In this document: in pieces, positions 43,899 through 53,462 of the stretch
Layout of the letters: every line of letters begins with the position of its first letter
Numbering within the stretch: position 1 is the first letter of the stretch
From: Streptomyces avicenniae
Lineage (GTDB): Bacteria; Actinomycetota; Actinomycetes; Streptomycetales; Streptomycetaceae
Assembly: GCF_000719135.1 (NCBI RefSeq)
Contig: NZ_JOEK01000016.1
Span: 77,241-141,240 of the forward strand
Length of the DNA: 64,000 nt
Reading direction: 5' to 3'
Notes under the pieces: generated by a model
The model's database searches: none
Seen by the model: the letters and a program-made list of their open reading frames with translations, nothing else
What the model was told of the DNA's origin: nothing
Program-made: the position numbers and the translations under genes

Positions 43899-44330
43899 AT
43901 GACGTTCGACCCGCCGACGGCGAGCGCGCCGTCGCAGCACGATCTCGCGGTGGACACCGCGTCGCTCAACGGCTTCCACACCTGGATGTCCGACTCACTC
44001 GGCGGCATCCGGTCGGACGGCATCACTCCGGCGCTCGCCGATGAACTCGTCGCCATGCCGGAGCAGTTCGGCGCACCAGGGCTCGTGCCGACCGATTTCG
44101 CGACACGCTACGACGCGATGCGTACGCGCCTCGCCGACTTCATCCAGTTCCAGCAGGAGGCGGCCGAGGCGCTGGGGATCATCGCCCGCCTGTCCGGCCG
44201 CAACTTCGAGGCCCTGGAGGCGGACCACCTCGCCCGCCTGCGCGTGATCACGGACAGCTGGCATGAAAGGGCCCTGGTGCGGAATTCCGGTGGCGGTGGT
44301 GGTGGCGGCACCGGCGACATGATGCTGTAG
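43899..44330 (+). CDS. ESX-associated small helical protein
   Basis: 143 residues, starting at the ATG behind GGAGGAGGGGGAGAGG. It is all-helical with no membrane segment. Regions such as LADFIQFQQEAAEALGIIAR and a C-terminal Gly run (SGGGGGGGTGDMML) resemble ESX-associated EspC/WXG-like proteins in general shape, although I see no W-x-G turn. It is the first gene of the operon leading to mycosin 2 and EsxBA, 28 bases before the EspB-like gene. It is probably a chaperone or co-secreted partner, by inference only. Confidence 0.65.
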   Translation: MTFDPPTASAPSQHDLAVDTASLNGFHTWMSDSLGGIRSDGITPALADELVAMPEQFGAPGLVPTDFATRYDAMRTRLADFIQFQQEAAEALGIIARLSGRNFEALEADHLARLRVITDSWHERALVRNSGGGGGGGTGDMML

Positions 44331-44358
44331 CGCCCGACAGCGGGAATGGGGGGAAGTC

Positions 44359-45858
44359 ATGCCTAATTTCGAGGACCATCCGCACAGCGAGTTGTACGCG
44401 GCCGTGGCGAACGCCGATCCGGACAGGCTGCGGTTCCTGGCCGACCAGCTCGCGCTACTGGGGCCCCGGCTGCTGGAGCTCGGGGAGACCACTGCCACCC
44501 AGATGAGCAATGTCGAGTGGCAGAGCAACACGGCGGACAGCTTCCGTGTCTGGGGGACGAGGTTCCGCAGCGAATCCGGCACGCTCAGCAAGTACGTGAC
44601 GGCCATGAGCGAGTCCATGCGGAATGTGGAGCAGGCTCTCCGGGAGGCCAAGGCGACGATGCCGGAACCCGCCCCCGTGGCGATGGTCGGCACCGACCTT
44701 CCCGAGGTGACCCGGCTGGAGGCGGTCGGGGTCATGGAGCGTCTCGCCTCCCATTACCAGGTGGCCGCGGAACATCTTCACAAGGTCTCCGAGCCGGAGT
44801 TCGAGGTGATGCAGGTCGATCTCGAAGGCGTGCAGAGCATCGAACCGGCACGGCCTGGACCCATCCCCCCGTACGGTGCCTCCGGTGGCGGCACGGCGGG
44901 GTCAGGAACGGCGGTGCCGGGAACGGCGGGTGTCGGACCGGCCGGTGGCGACGGATTCGTCGGCGCCGCCTCCCGCCCCGGGCAGAGCCCCGCGCCGGAC
45001 GGGTGGCCGCAGGAAGTCCGGCCCGCAGGACAGGTGCCGCCGACGACGGAGGGCTCGCAGGGGGCGTTCATCCCTCCCACGGGGGACGGCCGAACCGGCA
45101 CCTCGCTGGACTCGCTCGGCGGCGATTCCGGTACCGGGCTGATACCGCCGTCGCCGTCCGCCGGTGACAGGGGGCCTCTGCCAGCCGGAGGCAGGAATCT
45201 CGTTCCTGGTGACCCGTATGTTCCCTTCGGTCCTCCGGGAGCGGGCGGAGTCCAGGTCCCGGGCGGACGATTCGGGCCCCAGACACCCGGCGGGCCGGTC
45301 GCCTTCCCGCCCCGCGACCACTCGACGGGTCAGGCTGCCAGGAACCCGCCACCCCCACGGATGGCGGGCGACCCCGGCACCGGTTCCGGAGCACCCGTCG
45401 GACGTCCGATGGCCCCCGGCTACGGCTCCGGCGTGGGGAACGGGGGAGTGGGCGCAGGACGCCCGGCCGTTCCTCCCGCCAGGAACGGGATAGTCGGGGG
45501 CATCCCCCGTCCGTCCGAGCGGCTGAGCAAAGGGCTCCCACGGGGCGGTGCGCTCACCAGCGGGACCGTGGCGGCGATGCGGGACCCGGGGAGTGGTGCC
45601 GTGCGGGGACCGGGGGGCGGACTTGTCGGACGGCCCCCGGTGGTCGGCACGTCGGGCGGCCGACGTGCCGAGGGCAACCGCGACTCTCGGGCGTCACGCC
45701 CGGTCGCCGGGGCGGAAACCGCTCCGGATCGTCAGGTCCCCCGTGACGGGGAACGTGCCGGAGGAGTCACCGGACGGCCGCGCCCGGCGAAGCGACGCCG
45801 CCGCCGCAAGCCGGGGCAGGGAGAGACAGGTCAGAGGGAAAGGGACAGCCCAGCGTGA
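44359..45858 (+). CDS. EspB/PPE-like candidate type VII substrate
   Basis: 499 residues. The first ~150 residues form a helical hairpin-like domain with VEWQSNTADSFRVWGTRFRS (a W-x-S/W-x-G-like turn) and coiled-coil-prone LSKYVTAMSESMRNVEQALR. The remaining 350 are Gly/Pro-rich and disordered, ending in a strongly basic tail (AKRRRRRKPGQ). This layout matches mycobacterial EspB or PPE-type substrates. The next gene, mycosin 2, overlaps its stop (GTGA), just as EspB is the known target of MycP1 in mycobacteria. Codon third positions look less biased than in the flanking core genes. Secretion itself is inferred. Confidence 0.65.
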   Translation: MPNFEDHPHSELYAAVANADPDRLRFLADQLALLGPRLLELGETTATQMSNVEWQSNTADSFRVWGTRFRSESGTLSKYVTAMSESMRNVEQALREAKATMPEPAPVAMVGTDLPEVTRLEAVGVMERLASHYQVAAEHLHKVSEPEFEVMQVDLEGVQSIEPARPGPIPPYGASGGGTAGSGTAVPGTAGVGPAGGDGFVGAASRPGQSPAPDGWPQEVRPAGQVPPTTEGSQGAFIPPTGDGRTGTSLDSLGGDSGTGLIPPSPSAGDRGPLPAGGRNLVPGDPYVPFGPPGAGGVQVPGGRFGPQTPGGPVAFPPRDHSTGQAARNPPPPRMAGDPGTGSGAPVGRPMAPGYGSGVGNGGVGAGRPAVPPARNGIVGGIPRPSERLSKGLPRGGALTSGTVAAMRDPGSGAVRGPGGGLVGRPPVVGTSGGRRAEGNRDSRASRPVAGAETAPDRQVPRDGERAGGVTGRPRPAKRRRRRKPGQGETGQRERDSPA

Positions 45859-47141
45859 CGTTTCGCCCGATGTTCGCCGGTCCGAGCCAGCGCCGACGCA
45901 TGGTCGTCGCCGCTGTCTCGGCGTCACTCCTGTGGGGTGTGACGGTTTCTCCGGTACATGCCGACAGCCCTGACAACCCGTGGTACGCCACGACGTATCG
46001 GCTCCAGGAGATCTGGGAGCTGACCCGGGGCGAAGGGGTGACGGTCGCCGTGATCGACTCCGGTGTGAACAGCTCGATGCCGGAACTCGAAGGCCAGGTT
46101 CTGGAAGGGGTCGATCTGACCCGCGATCCGGACGGACCTCATGTGGATGAGGACGGTCACGGAACGGGCATGGCCTCCCTCATCGCCGGGACGGGTGAAC
46201 AGGGCGGGGTCCGGGGCCTTGCGCCGGGTGTCAAGATCCTTCCCATCCGCGTCGGGCAGCGGAACGGACAGCCGGACTTCGGCCGTCAGGAACGGATGGG
46301 GCAGGCCATCCAGTACGCGGTGGACGAGGGTGCCAGGGTCATCAACATCTCCCAGGCAGCTGTGGAGATCGGCCAGGAGGAAGCCGTGGACGCCGCGCTC
46401 GAAGCGGCGGCGCGCGCCGACGTGCTGATCTTCGCCGGTACGGGGAACGAGGGCGACACCAGGAACCGGTCGATGTACCCGGCCAACCGTTACGGGGTCG
46501 TCGGGGTCGCGGCCGTGGACCGGAACGGCGAGCGGTCGCCGTACTCGACCTACGGCAGGCAGGTCGCCATCGCGGCTCCGGCCGACGAGATCCCGTGGCG
46601 CTGCCCCGATCTCTCGGGGCCCGTGTGCCTGGACCCGCAAGGAGGTACCAGCACCGCCACGGCACTTGCGTCCGCGTCCGCGGCGCTGATCTGGGCCGCG
46701 CATCCTGACTGGACCAAGAACCAGGTGCTGCGGGTCATGATGGAGACGGCCCAGCGGGACGACTCCTACGAACGCGACGACTACATCGGCCACGGGATGA
46801 TCCGTCCCGACCGGGTGATCCTCGACGGCGAGGGTGACCCGGGTGACCCTCGCCGGAATCCGCTCTTCGCGGGCTACGAAGCGACGCTCGACCCGCCGCC
46901 CAGTCCCCGGCCCGCCGCGCCGGACGACGCCGCGGGCGAGGCCGGTGCCGCCGGGGCGCAGGACCAGGAACCGGCGCGTGACGAGGAGGAAGAGGCCCGG
47001 CAGGCAGTCGGGTTGACCGGTGGTGGGGGAAGTACGGGACCTGTCGTCCTGGCCGGTCTCCTCGGTGTCGTCCTCGTCGGCGGCGTGGCCGCCGTCGTCG
47101 TGCAACGGCGCCGCGCGGCAACAGATGTCCACAGCAGATGA
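45855..47141 (+). CDS. Mycosin 2 (second type VII subtilisin-like protease)
   Basis: 428 residues. The signal peptide VVAAVSASLLWGVTVSPVHA is followed by the S8 triad: Asp in VTVAVIDSGVNSSMP, His in DEDGHGTGMASLIAG and Ser in GGTSTATALASASAAL. VINISQAAVEIG and LIFAGTGNEGDT include the oxyanion Asn. A Cys pair flanks the active-site loop (WRCPDLSGPVCLD). A long acidic linker (QDQEPARDEEEEARQ) precedes the membrane anchor VLAGLLGVVLVGGVAAVVV. It is clearly distinct from mycosin 1. The GTG start overlaps the upstream stop, indicating coupling to its possible substrate. Confidence 0.9.
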   Translation: MTFRPMFAGPSQRRRMVVAAVSASLLWGVTVSPVHADSPDNPWYATTYRLQEIWELTRGEGVTVAVIDSGVNSSMPELEGQVLEGVDLTRDPDGPHVDEDGHGTGMASLIAGTGEQGGVRGLAPGVKILPIRVGQRNGQPDFGRQERMGQAIQYAVDEGARVINISQAAVEIGQEEAVDAALEAAARADVLIFAGTGNEGDTRNRSMYPANRYGVVGVAAVDRNGERSPYSTYGRQVAIAAPADEIPWRCPDLSGPVCLDPQGGTSTATALASASAALIWAAHPDWTKNQVLRVMMETAQRDDSYERDDYIGHGMIRPDRVILDGEGDPGDPRRNPLFAGYEATLDPPPSPRPAAPDDAAGEAGAAGAQDQEPARDEEEEARQAVGLTGGGGSTGPVVLAGLLGVVLVGGVAAVVVQRRRAATDVHSR

Positions 47142-47163
47142 TCGACAAGAGGAGGGGCTCGAC

Positions 47164-47529
47164 ATGACGGACGCAGCAGGCGCCGGCGGTCGCGATGTGC
47201 TGGTCGATGAGACGACCATCAACAGGGTGACGGACATGATGGACGGCGTGCTCAACCAGCTCAACGGCACGCGCAGTTCCATCGCCACGTCGGCGAGCGA
47301 CACGGCGGCCGGCTGGCACGGAGACGCCGCGGGGCAGTTCGCCAGCGGCGCCCAGGACGCGGACGCCACGATCCACCGGCTGATCAGTTCCCTGCAGAAC
47401 CTCCGCGAACTGGTCCAGATGAGCAAGAACCAGTTCACCGCCGAGGAGCAGGAACAGGCTTCACGGATGCGCGCGGTCGGTTCCCAGTACAGCGACATCA
47501 GCCTCAACGGCGGCATCGCCGACGCCTGA
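47164..47529 (+). CDS. esxB: WXG100 protein EsxB
   Basis: 121 residues. The W-x-G turn is in AAGWHGDAAGQF, between two long helices (MMDGVLNQLNGTRSSIATSA and ATIHRLISSLQNLRELVQMS). It is longer than a minimal WXG100 because of an N-terminal extension. A C-terminal helix and YSDISLNGG follow. WXG100 proteins form antiparallel heterodimers and are both substrates and activators of EccC. The ATG has GAGGAGGGG 6 bases upstream. It is 53 bases before esxA. Confidence 0.88.
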   Translation: MTDAAGAGGRDVLVDETTINRVTDMMDGVLNQLNGTRSSIATSASDTAAGWHGDAAGQFASGAQDADATIHRLISSLQNLRELVQMSKNQFTAEEQEQASRMRAVGSQYSDISLNGGIADA

Positions 47530-47582
47530 CCGGGGCCACGGCCCCACGCGACCGCACGACCGATGACAGGAGTCACAGAGAC

Positions 47583-47873
47583 ATGACGAGTTTCGGCGTC
47601 AGGTACGAGTCCCTCTTCACAGGCTCCGAGGGACTGAACGCGCAGGAACGCGCCCTGCTGGAGAAGCTGGGCGAGCTGCGGAGCGAACTCATCCACACCG
47701 CCGAGGGGTGGAGCGGTGAGGCCAAGCGGGCCTTCGACGTGAACATCGGCGTGTTCGAGGAGGCGACGCTCCAGTTCGGCGCCATCCTCGGCCGTACCGG
47801 CAACCAGCTCGCCGAGGCGAGCGCCGGCTACTTCCACGCCGACACCCGCGCGAGCAGGGCCATCCAGGGCTGA
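47583..47873 (+). CDS. esxA: WXG100 protein EsxA
   Basis: 96 residues, the canonical size. HTAEGWSGEAKRAFD carries the W-x-G turn between helices LNAQERALLEKLGELRSELI and VFEEATLQFGAILGRTGNQL. It pairs with EsxB. In S. coelicolor the EsxA/EsxB pair has been reported as secreted and needed for normal sporulation (recalled). It is the last gene of the plus-strand substrate operon, ended by a strong hairpin facing eccC. Confidence 0.9.
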   Translation: MTSFGVRYESLFTGSEGLNAQERALLEKLGELRSELIHTAEGWSGEAKRAFDVNIGVFEEATLQFGAILGRTGNQLAEASAGYFHADTRASRAIQG

Positions 47874-47899
47874 AGGACACACCCGCGCCCGCGCAACGC

Positions 47900-47942
47900 C
47901 ACGGGGTGGTCACCGGCGGAGCCCGCCGGTGACCACCCCGTG
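47900..47942. terminator. Strong bidirectional terminator between esxA and eccC
   Basis: A perfect 20-bp stem (47900-47919 with 47923-47942) and a 3-base AGC loop, exactly between the two converging genes. Confidence 0.85.
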
Positions 47943-47969
47943 CGCATGCCACACGACCGTGCGCGCCGG

Positions 47970-50900
47970 TCACTCCTCCGGGAGCCAGCCGAGCTGCACC
48001 AGGCTGTTCCGCTTCCGCGACACGAACTGCGCGCGGCCCGGCGGCAGCGTCCGCGGCCTCGCGCCGTGCAGCAGCTCACCCTCCTTGGGGTCGCCCGACA
48101 GCAGCAGGGCCTGCGCCCCGAGATCCCGCATGCGTCCGAGGAACGGGTCGAACAGCGCGCGTGACGCCCCCGCCGCGCCGCGGGCGATGATGAAGCAGAC
48201 ACCGGTGTCCCGCGCGTACGGCAGGTGCTCCGCCAGCATCGCCAGCGGGTTCTTGCCACCGGCCGCCGTCAGGTCGTGGTCGTCCACGACGACGAACATC
48301 CGCGGCCCGCTCCACCAGTCACGTGCCCGCAGCTCCTGGATCGTGATGTCGTCCTTCGGCGCCCGCTTCTGGAACAGGGCGTGCAACGACATCACATCCG
48401 TGTTCAGCCTCGCCTCCGACGTGGCGTACCCGGCCACGTAGCCCTCGGGCGCCACGGCCATGAGCGACCGCCGGAAGTCCGTCACGGCGAAGCGCGCCTC
48501 GGCGGGCGAGAACCGTTCGGCCAGCTTCTGCATGAGCAGCCGCAGCGCCGCCGTCTTCCCCGACTCGCCCTCCCCGATGACGAACAGGAACGGGTCGCGG
48601 TCGAAGTCGATGAACACCGGCTCAAGATCGGTCTCCCCGATGCCGATCGCCACGCCGCGCCCCGGCTGCTCGAAGCCCCGGGGAAGCTCGGCCGACGGGA
48701 AGCGGCGCGGCAGCATCCGCACCGACGGCGCGTCCCCGCCCGCCCACGCGTCGCGGACCGCCGCGACCAGCGCCGCCGTGCCGTCTGCCAGGTCCGCCGC
48801 CCGTGCCACCCCGTCGAGCCTCGGCAGCGCCGCTATCCAGTGCAGTTTGTCCGGCGTCTGCCCACGGCCCGGCACGTCCGCCGGGACGGCCCCGGCGACC
48901 TTCCGGTCGAACTCCGAGTCGAGCCGGTCGCCGAGCCGCATCTCCAGCCGGTTGGTCAGCTGGTCCTTCAGCGCGGGGCGCAGCTCCATGTAGCGGGACG
49001 CCGTGATCACCAGGTGGACGCCGAACCCGAGCCCCCGCGCGGCGATGTCGGTGACGACCGGCTCCAGCGTCATGTCGTACTCCTGCTTGAACGCGGCCCA
49101 GCCGTCGATCAGCAGGAAGACGTCGCCCCACGGCTCGTCCGGCAGCTCCCCGGCCCCGCGCAGCCGCCGGAACGTCGTCATCGAGTCGATGCCGCGCCGC
49201 CGGAACAGCTCCTCGCGCCGCGCCAGCACGCCGCCGACCTCCGCGACGGCCCGCCGCACCCGGTCGGGGTCGAGCCGGGACGCGACCCCGCCGACGTGCG
49301 GCAGCCCGGCCATCGCGGCGAGACCCCCGCCGCCGAAGTCCAGCGCGTAGAACTGCGCCTCGGCCGGTGTGTGCGTCAGCGCGAACGACGCGACGAGCGT
49401 CCGCAGCAGCGTGGACTTGCCGGACTGCGGGCCGCCCACGACCAGCATGTGCCCACCGGCGCCCGAGAAGTCCCGGAACAGGACCTCCCTGCGCTGCTCG
49501 AACGGCTTGTCCACCAGCCCGAGCGGCACCGACAGCGCCCCCGACCCGCCCGGTGCCTGCAACCCCCGGCCCGGCACGACCCGCAGCCCCGGCAGCAGGT
49601 CGTCCACCGTCGGCGAGGAGTCCAGCGGCGGCAGCCACACCTGGTGCGCCCCGGGCCCACGCCCCTCCAGGCGCCGCACGATCACGTCGAGCACGGTGTC
49701 GGCCAGCGCGTCGTCCGGCACGGCGGACGGCGGCACGGTCAGCGCCGTCCGCGGATCGGGCAGCGCGGCCGGGAGCGCCACCGGCTCCGCCGTGAACAGC
49801 ACCGGGTGCCGCCGCACCGGACGCGGCCCGCTCGGCACGGCGGCGGCGGTCGGCTCACGGTACGGCCCGGAGACGTACGCCGCCTTGAACCGCGTCATCT
49901 GCTCCGTCCCGAACTTGAGGATGCCGGAGCCAGGGATCTGCGGCAGGTGGTACGCGTCCGGCGTGCCGATCGCCGTGCGCGACTCCGCCACCGAGAAGGT
50001 CCGCAGCCCGATCCGGTACGACAGGTAGGTGTCCAGGCCGCGCAGCCGCCCCTCCTCCAGGCGCTGCGACGCGAGGAGCAGGTGCACGCCGAGCGAGCGC
50101 CCGATCCGGCCTATCTGGATGAACATGTCGATGAAGTCCGGCTTGGCGGTGAGCAGTTCGCTGAACTCGTCGATCACCAGGACCAGGGAGGGCAGGGGCT
50201 CCAGGGGCGCGCCCGCCGAGCGGGCCTTCTCGTAGTCGTGCAGGTTGGCGTAGGTGCCCGCCGTGCGCAGCAGCTCCTGGCGCCGCTGCAGCTCGCCGCG
50301 GATCGAGTCCCCCATGCGATCGACCAGTGTCAGGTCGTCGGCCAGGTTGGTGATGACCGCGGAGACGTGCGGCAGGGCCGCCATCCCCGTGAACGTGGCG
50401 CCGCCCTTGAAGTCGGCCAGCACGAAGTTCAGCGTCTCCGAGGTGTGCGTGACCGCCAGGCCCAGCACGAGGGTGCGCAGCAGCTCCGACTTGCCGGACC
50501 CCGTCGCGCCGACGCACAGCCCGTGCGGGCCCATGCCCTCCTGCGCCGCCTCCTTGAGGTCCAGCATCACCGGCTGGCCCTCCTCGTCCACGCCGATGGG
50601 CACGCGTAGCCGTTCGCCCGCCGATCTCGGCCGCCAGACCCGTGCCACGTCCACCGCCGCCGGGTCGCCGAGGCCGAGGAGGTCGCCGAAGTCGAGATCG
50701 GCCAGAAGGGGTTCGTCCTGGTCGGCCGCCGTCCCGAGGCGCAGCGGCGCCAGCTGACGGGCCAGCGCCTCGGCCGCGGCGAGCGGCAGCACGTCCGGCT
50801 CGCCGTCGAACACCGAACCGTCGGGCGATTCGAGCCGCAGCAGCCCGGGGCGGCACCGCACGGCAAGCGCGCCGCGCGTCGGCGCCGGGCCCTCGCCAGG

Positions 50901-51932
50901 ACCTATCTCCAGGAGGGTGACGCCCTGGAGCCCCTCCGCCGTCGCGAACGCCGAGTGCGGCGGCACACGGGCGCCGTCCAGCACCACGAGCACGTGCGGC
51001 TGTTCGAGTACCGGCTTCCCCGTCGGGGAGAAGCGGCCACGCCCCTCCAACCGGGACAGCAGCTCGGGCTCGACGTCCGTCACGCTCCGCGCGAACAGCC
51101 GTCGCGACCCGGCCCCGTCGTGCGACGAGCCCTGGACGTGCGGCAGCCACTTCGTCCACTCCCACCGGCGCACGGCCTCGTCCCCGGCGGCCACCACCAC
51201 GACCGTGACGTCCTCCGGCGAATGCAGCGCCGTCAGCGACGCCACCAGCGCGCGGGCCGTCCCGTACGCCGTGTCCGCATCGCCGCCGACCGCTATGCGG
51301 TAGAACGCGCGCAGCGACACCGCCATCGGCAACCCCTGCACCGTGCCGTGCGTGGCGAGGAAGCGGCGCCGGGCGCCCGCCGACAGCGGCTCCAGCTCCT
51401 CCACCGGCGCCGTGTCCGCGGCTATCAGCGGGGTGGCCAGCTGGTGCTCGCCGAGGCCCAGCCGCACCTGCCCGAAGTCCTCGTCGCCCGGCCGCCGTTC
51501 CCACACCCGGCTGCCCTCGGCCACCAGGGCCCACAACTGCTCGGGCGCCGGGTGCAGGTACCACTGCGTGTCCCGCTGCTCCCGCGCCGTCTCCCGGACG
51601 GCCTCACGCGTCCGCGACAGGTACCGCAGGTAGTCGCGCCGCAGTTGGGCCATCTGCCCCTGCGTCCCGCGCCGGAACCGCACGATCATCGCCACGACCA
51701 TGGCGCAGGTGGAGACCAGCATCAGCAGGCCCATGATCCGCATGAACGGCGCCGCGTTCGGCATGAAGAAGAAGACCACCGACGAGCCCATGCCCAGCAT
51801 CGGCACGAGCTGCATCAGCACACCCTCCTGCTGCCCGTTCGGCAGTTCGGGCGGCGGCAGCAACTGGACGGGTTCGTCGGCAGACCTGTCCGGCAGCGCA
51901 CGCGGCGGCCTCTTGACCACGATCTGACTCAT
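47970..51932 (-). CDS. eccC: Type VII secretion ATPase EccC (fused EccCa-EccCb)
   Basis: 1320 residues: an N-terminal cytosolic patch, two membrane segments (about 40-85), then three FtsK/SpoIIIE-type ATPase domains. Walker A motifs are GATGSGKSELLRTL (about 474), GGPQSGKSTLLRTL (about 836) and GEGESGKTAALRLL (about 1124). Only the first domain has a full Walker B Asp-Glu (LVLVIDEFSELL); the others read FLLIDGWAAF and FVVVDDHDL. This agrees with the known model of one active and two regulatory/substrate-binding domains. It is the motor of the secretion complex. The ATG is shortly after a G-run. It is divergent from eccD. Confidence 0.95.
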   Translation of the reverse strand: MSQIVVKRPPRALPDRSADEPVQLLPPPELPNGQQEGVLMQLVPMLGMGSSVVFFFMPNAAPFMRIMGLLMLVSTCAMVVAMIVRFRRGTQGQMAQLRRDYLRYLSRTREAVRETAREQRDTQWYLHPAPEQLWALVAEGSRVWERRPGDEDFGQVRLGLGEHQLATPLIAADTAPVEELEPLSAGARRRFLATHGTVQGLPMAVSLRAFYRIAVGGDADTAYGTARALVASLTALHSPEDVTVVVVAAGDEAVRRWEWTKWLPHVQGSSHDGAGSRRLFARSVTDVEPELLSRLEGRGRFSPTGKPVLEQPHVLVVLDGARVPPHSAFATAEGLQGVTLLEIGPGEGPAPTRGALAVRCRPGLLRLESPDGSVFDGEPDVLPLAAAEALARQLAPLRLGTAADQDEPLLADLDFGDLLGLGDPAAVDVARVWRPRSAGERLRVPIGVDEEGQPVMLDLKEAAQEGMGPHGLCVGATGSGKSELLRTLVLGLAVTHTSETLNFVLADFKGGATFTGMAALPHVSAVITNLADDLTLVDRMGDSIRGELQRRQELLRTAGTYANLHDYEKARSAGAPLEPLPSLVLVIDEFSELLTAKPDFIDMFIQIGRIGRSLGVHLLLASQRLEEGRLRGLDTYLSYRIGLRTFSVAESRTAIGTPDAYHLPQIPGSGILKFGTEQMTRFKAAYVSGPYREPTAAAVPSGPRPVRRHPVLFTAEPVALPAALPDPRTALTVPPSAVPDDALADTVLDVIVRRLEGRGPGAHQVWLPPLDSSPTVDDLLPGLRVVPGRGLQAPGGSGALSVPLGLVDKPFEQRREVLFRDFSGAGGHMLVVGGPQSGKSTLLRTLVASFALTHTPAEAQFYALDFGGGGLAAMAGLPHVGGVASRLDPDRVRRAVAEVGGVLARREELFRRRGIDSMTTFRRLRGAGELPDEPWGDVFLLIDGWAAFKQEYDMTLEPVVTDIAARGLGFGVHLVITASRYMELRPALKDQLTNRLEMRLGDRLDSEFDRKVAGAVPADVPGRGQTPDKLHWIAALPRLDGVARAADLADGTAALVAAVRDAWAGGDAPSVRMLPRRFPSAELPRGFEQPGRGVAIGIGETDLEPVFIDFDRDPFLFVIGEGESGKTAALRLLMQKLAERFSPAEARFAVTDFRRSLMAVAPEGYVAGYATSEARLNTDVMSLHALFQKRAPKDDITIQELRARDWWSGPRMFVVVDDHDLTAAGGKNPLAMLAEHLPYARDTGVCFIIARGAAGASRALFDPFLGRMRDLGAQALLLSGDPKEGELLHGARPRTLPPGRAQFVSRKRNSLVQLGWLPEE

Positions 51933-51968
51933 CGGAACCCCCCGGTCACGCCTGATGCGGTGTCGCCG

Positions 51969-52006
51969 ATCCTAGTGGGGCCCACTGACAGCACAGCGGG
52001 TAGGGT
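51969..52006. promoter_or_regulatory. Divergent promoters for eccC and eccD
   Basis: TAGGAT on the minus strand (51969-51974, for eccC) and TAGGGT on the plus strand (52001-52006, for eccD) are both near-consensus -10 boxes within 38 bases in the 111-base gap. The -35 elements would overlap, so the two genes may be jointly regulated. Confidence 0.5.
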
Positions 52007-52043
52007 GACGGGCGCAGTCCGTGCCCGGGGAGGGAGACAATTC

Positions 52044-53462
52044 GTGAGCACGACCGCGACCACAGGTTTCTGCCGCGTCACCATCGCCGCGCCCACCAGC
52101 CGCATCGACATGGCCCTTCCGGACGACATCCCGCTGGCCGACCTCCTCCCGGAGATCCTGCACGTCAGCGGCACCGCCCCCGAGCCCGGCGCCCCCGTCG
52201 GCTACCACCTCGTACGCCGCGACGGCACCGCCCTCGACGCCAGCCGGACCCTGGCCGCCCAGCGCGTCCTGGACGGCGACGTGCTCGCCCTGCGCCCCTT
52301 CGCCGACTCGCTGCCGCCACCGGTCCACGACGACGTCACCGACGCCATCGCCGACGCCGTCACCCACGACCGCCTGCTGTGGCACGAGGACCTGCTCCGT
52401 ACGGCAGGACTCACCGCCGCGGGCGTCCTCGGCGCCCTCACCGCCGCCGTCCTGTGGGCAGGGGAGCCCGACAGGCACGAGATGAACGGCGTGCCCGCCC
52501 TCGTCGCCGGTGTGCTCGCGCTCCTGTTCGCCGCCTTCGCCGCCGTCCGCGCCCGGGTGTACGACGACCACACCGCGGCCGTCGCCCTCGGCCTCGCCGC
52601 CCTGCCGCTCGCCCTCGTCGCGGGCACCGGGCTGCTCCCGCTCGACGCGGGCCACGGCGTCGGACGCCTCGAACTGCTCCTCGGCCTCCTCGCCGTCCTG
52701 CTCGTGTCCTTCGCCCTCGTCGCCGCGCTGCCGTCGGCCGCCGCCTGGTTCACCGCCACGGCCTGCGCCGCCACGCTCGCCGCCCTCGCCACCTTCGGCG
52801 CGATCCTGACGGACGCCGAGCCGACGTCGGCCGCGGCCGTCTGCGCACCCGTCGCCCTCGGCGCCCTCGCGTTCCTGCCCGCCCTCACCGCCGGACTGGT
52901 ACGCCTCCCCATCGGCTACACCGCCCCGCGCCCCGGCTACGACACGGACGACACGGCGCCGCCCACCGACCCCCTGGACACCGAGCGCATAGCCGCCCAG
53001 GCCAGGCGCGGCCATCAGACGCTGCTCGGCCTCACCGGCGGCTGCGCCCTGCTGGCCGCCGGAGCGGCGGCCGTCCTCGGCTTCTCCTCCGACGGCTGGG
53101 GCCGCCTCCTGGCACTCGCCACGGCCATCGCCCTGCTCACCCGCGCCCGTCTCTTCCGGTACGCGGTCCAGGTCACGGGGCTGCTGGCCGCCGGGCTCGT
53201 CTCCCTCGCGCTCCTCGTCGTCGGCTACGCCCTCGACACCCCCGCCGACGGCGGCCTGCGCACCCTGTGGCTCGCCGCCCTCCTCACCGGTGGAGCCGCC
53301 CTGACCACCGCCGTCGCGCTGATCGTCCCGCGCGTCGGCCTCACCCCGTTCTGGGGAAGGGTCGTCGATCTCCTGGAGGGCGCCGTCCTCCTGTCGCTGA
53401 CACCCCTGTGTCTCGCGGTGCTCGACGTGTACGCCGAAGCCAGGGGCCTGACCAGCGGCTGA
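52044..53462 (+). CDS. eccD: Type VII secretion protein EccD
   Basis: 472 residues from a GTG after GGGAGGGAGAC. The N-terminal ~85 residues form the YukD-like ubiquitin fold ([40 protein letters not shown]). About eleven membrane segments follow from residue 115 to the end (for example [55 protein letters not shown]). EccD dimers form the membrane cavity of the ESX pore. Its position immediately before rpsO is a synteny marker. Confidence 0.93.
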   Translation: MSTTATTGFCRVTIAAPTSRIDMALPDDIPLADLLPEILHVSGTAPEPGAPVGYHLVRRDGTALDASRTLAAQRVLDGDVLALRPFADSLPPPVHDDVTDAIADAVTHDRLLWHEDLLRTAGLTAAGVLGALTAAVLWAGEPDRHEMNGVPALVAGVLALLFAAFAAVRARVYDDHTAAVALGLAALPLALVAGTGLLPLDAGHGVGRLELLLGLLAVLLVSFALVAALPSAAAWFTATACAATLAALATFGAILTDAEPTSAAAVCAPVALGALAFLPALTAGLVRLPIGYTAPRPGYDTDDTAPPTDPLDTERIAAQARRGHQTLLGLTGGCALLAAGAAAVLGFSSDGWGRLLALATAIALLTRARLFRYAVQVTGLLAAGLVSLALLVVGYALDTPADGGLRTLWLAALLTGGAALTTAVALIVPRVGLTPFWGRVVDLLEGAVLLSLTPLCLAVLDVYAEARGLTSG

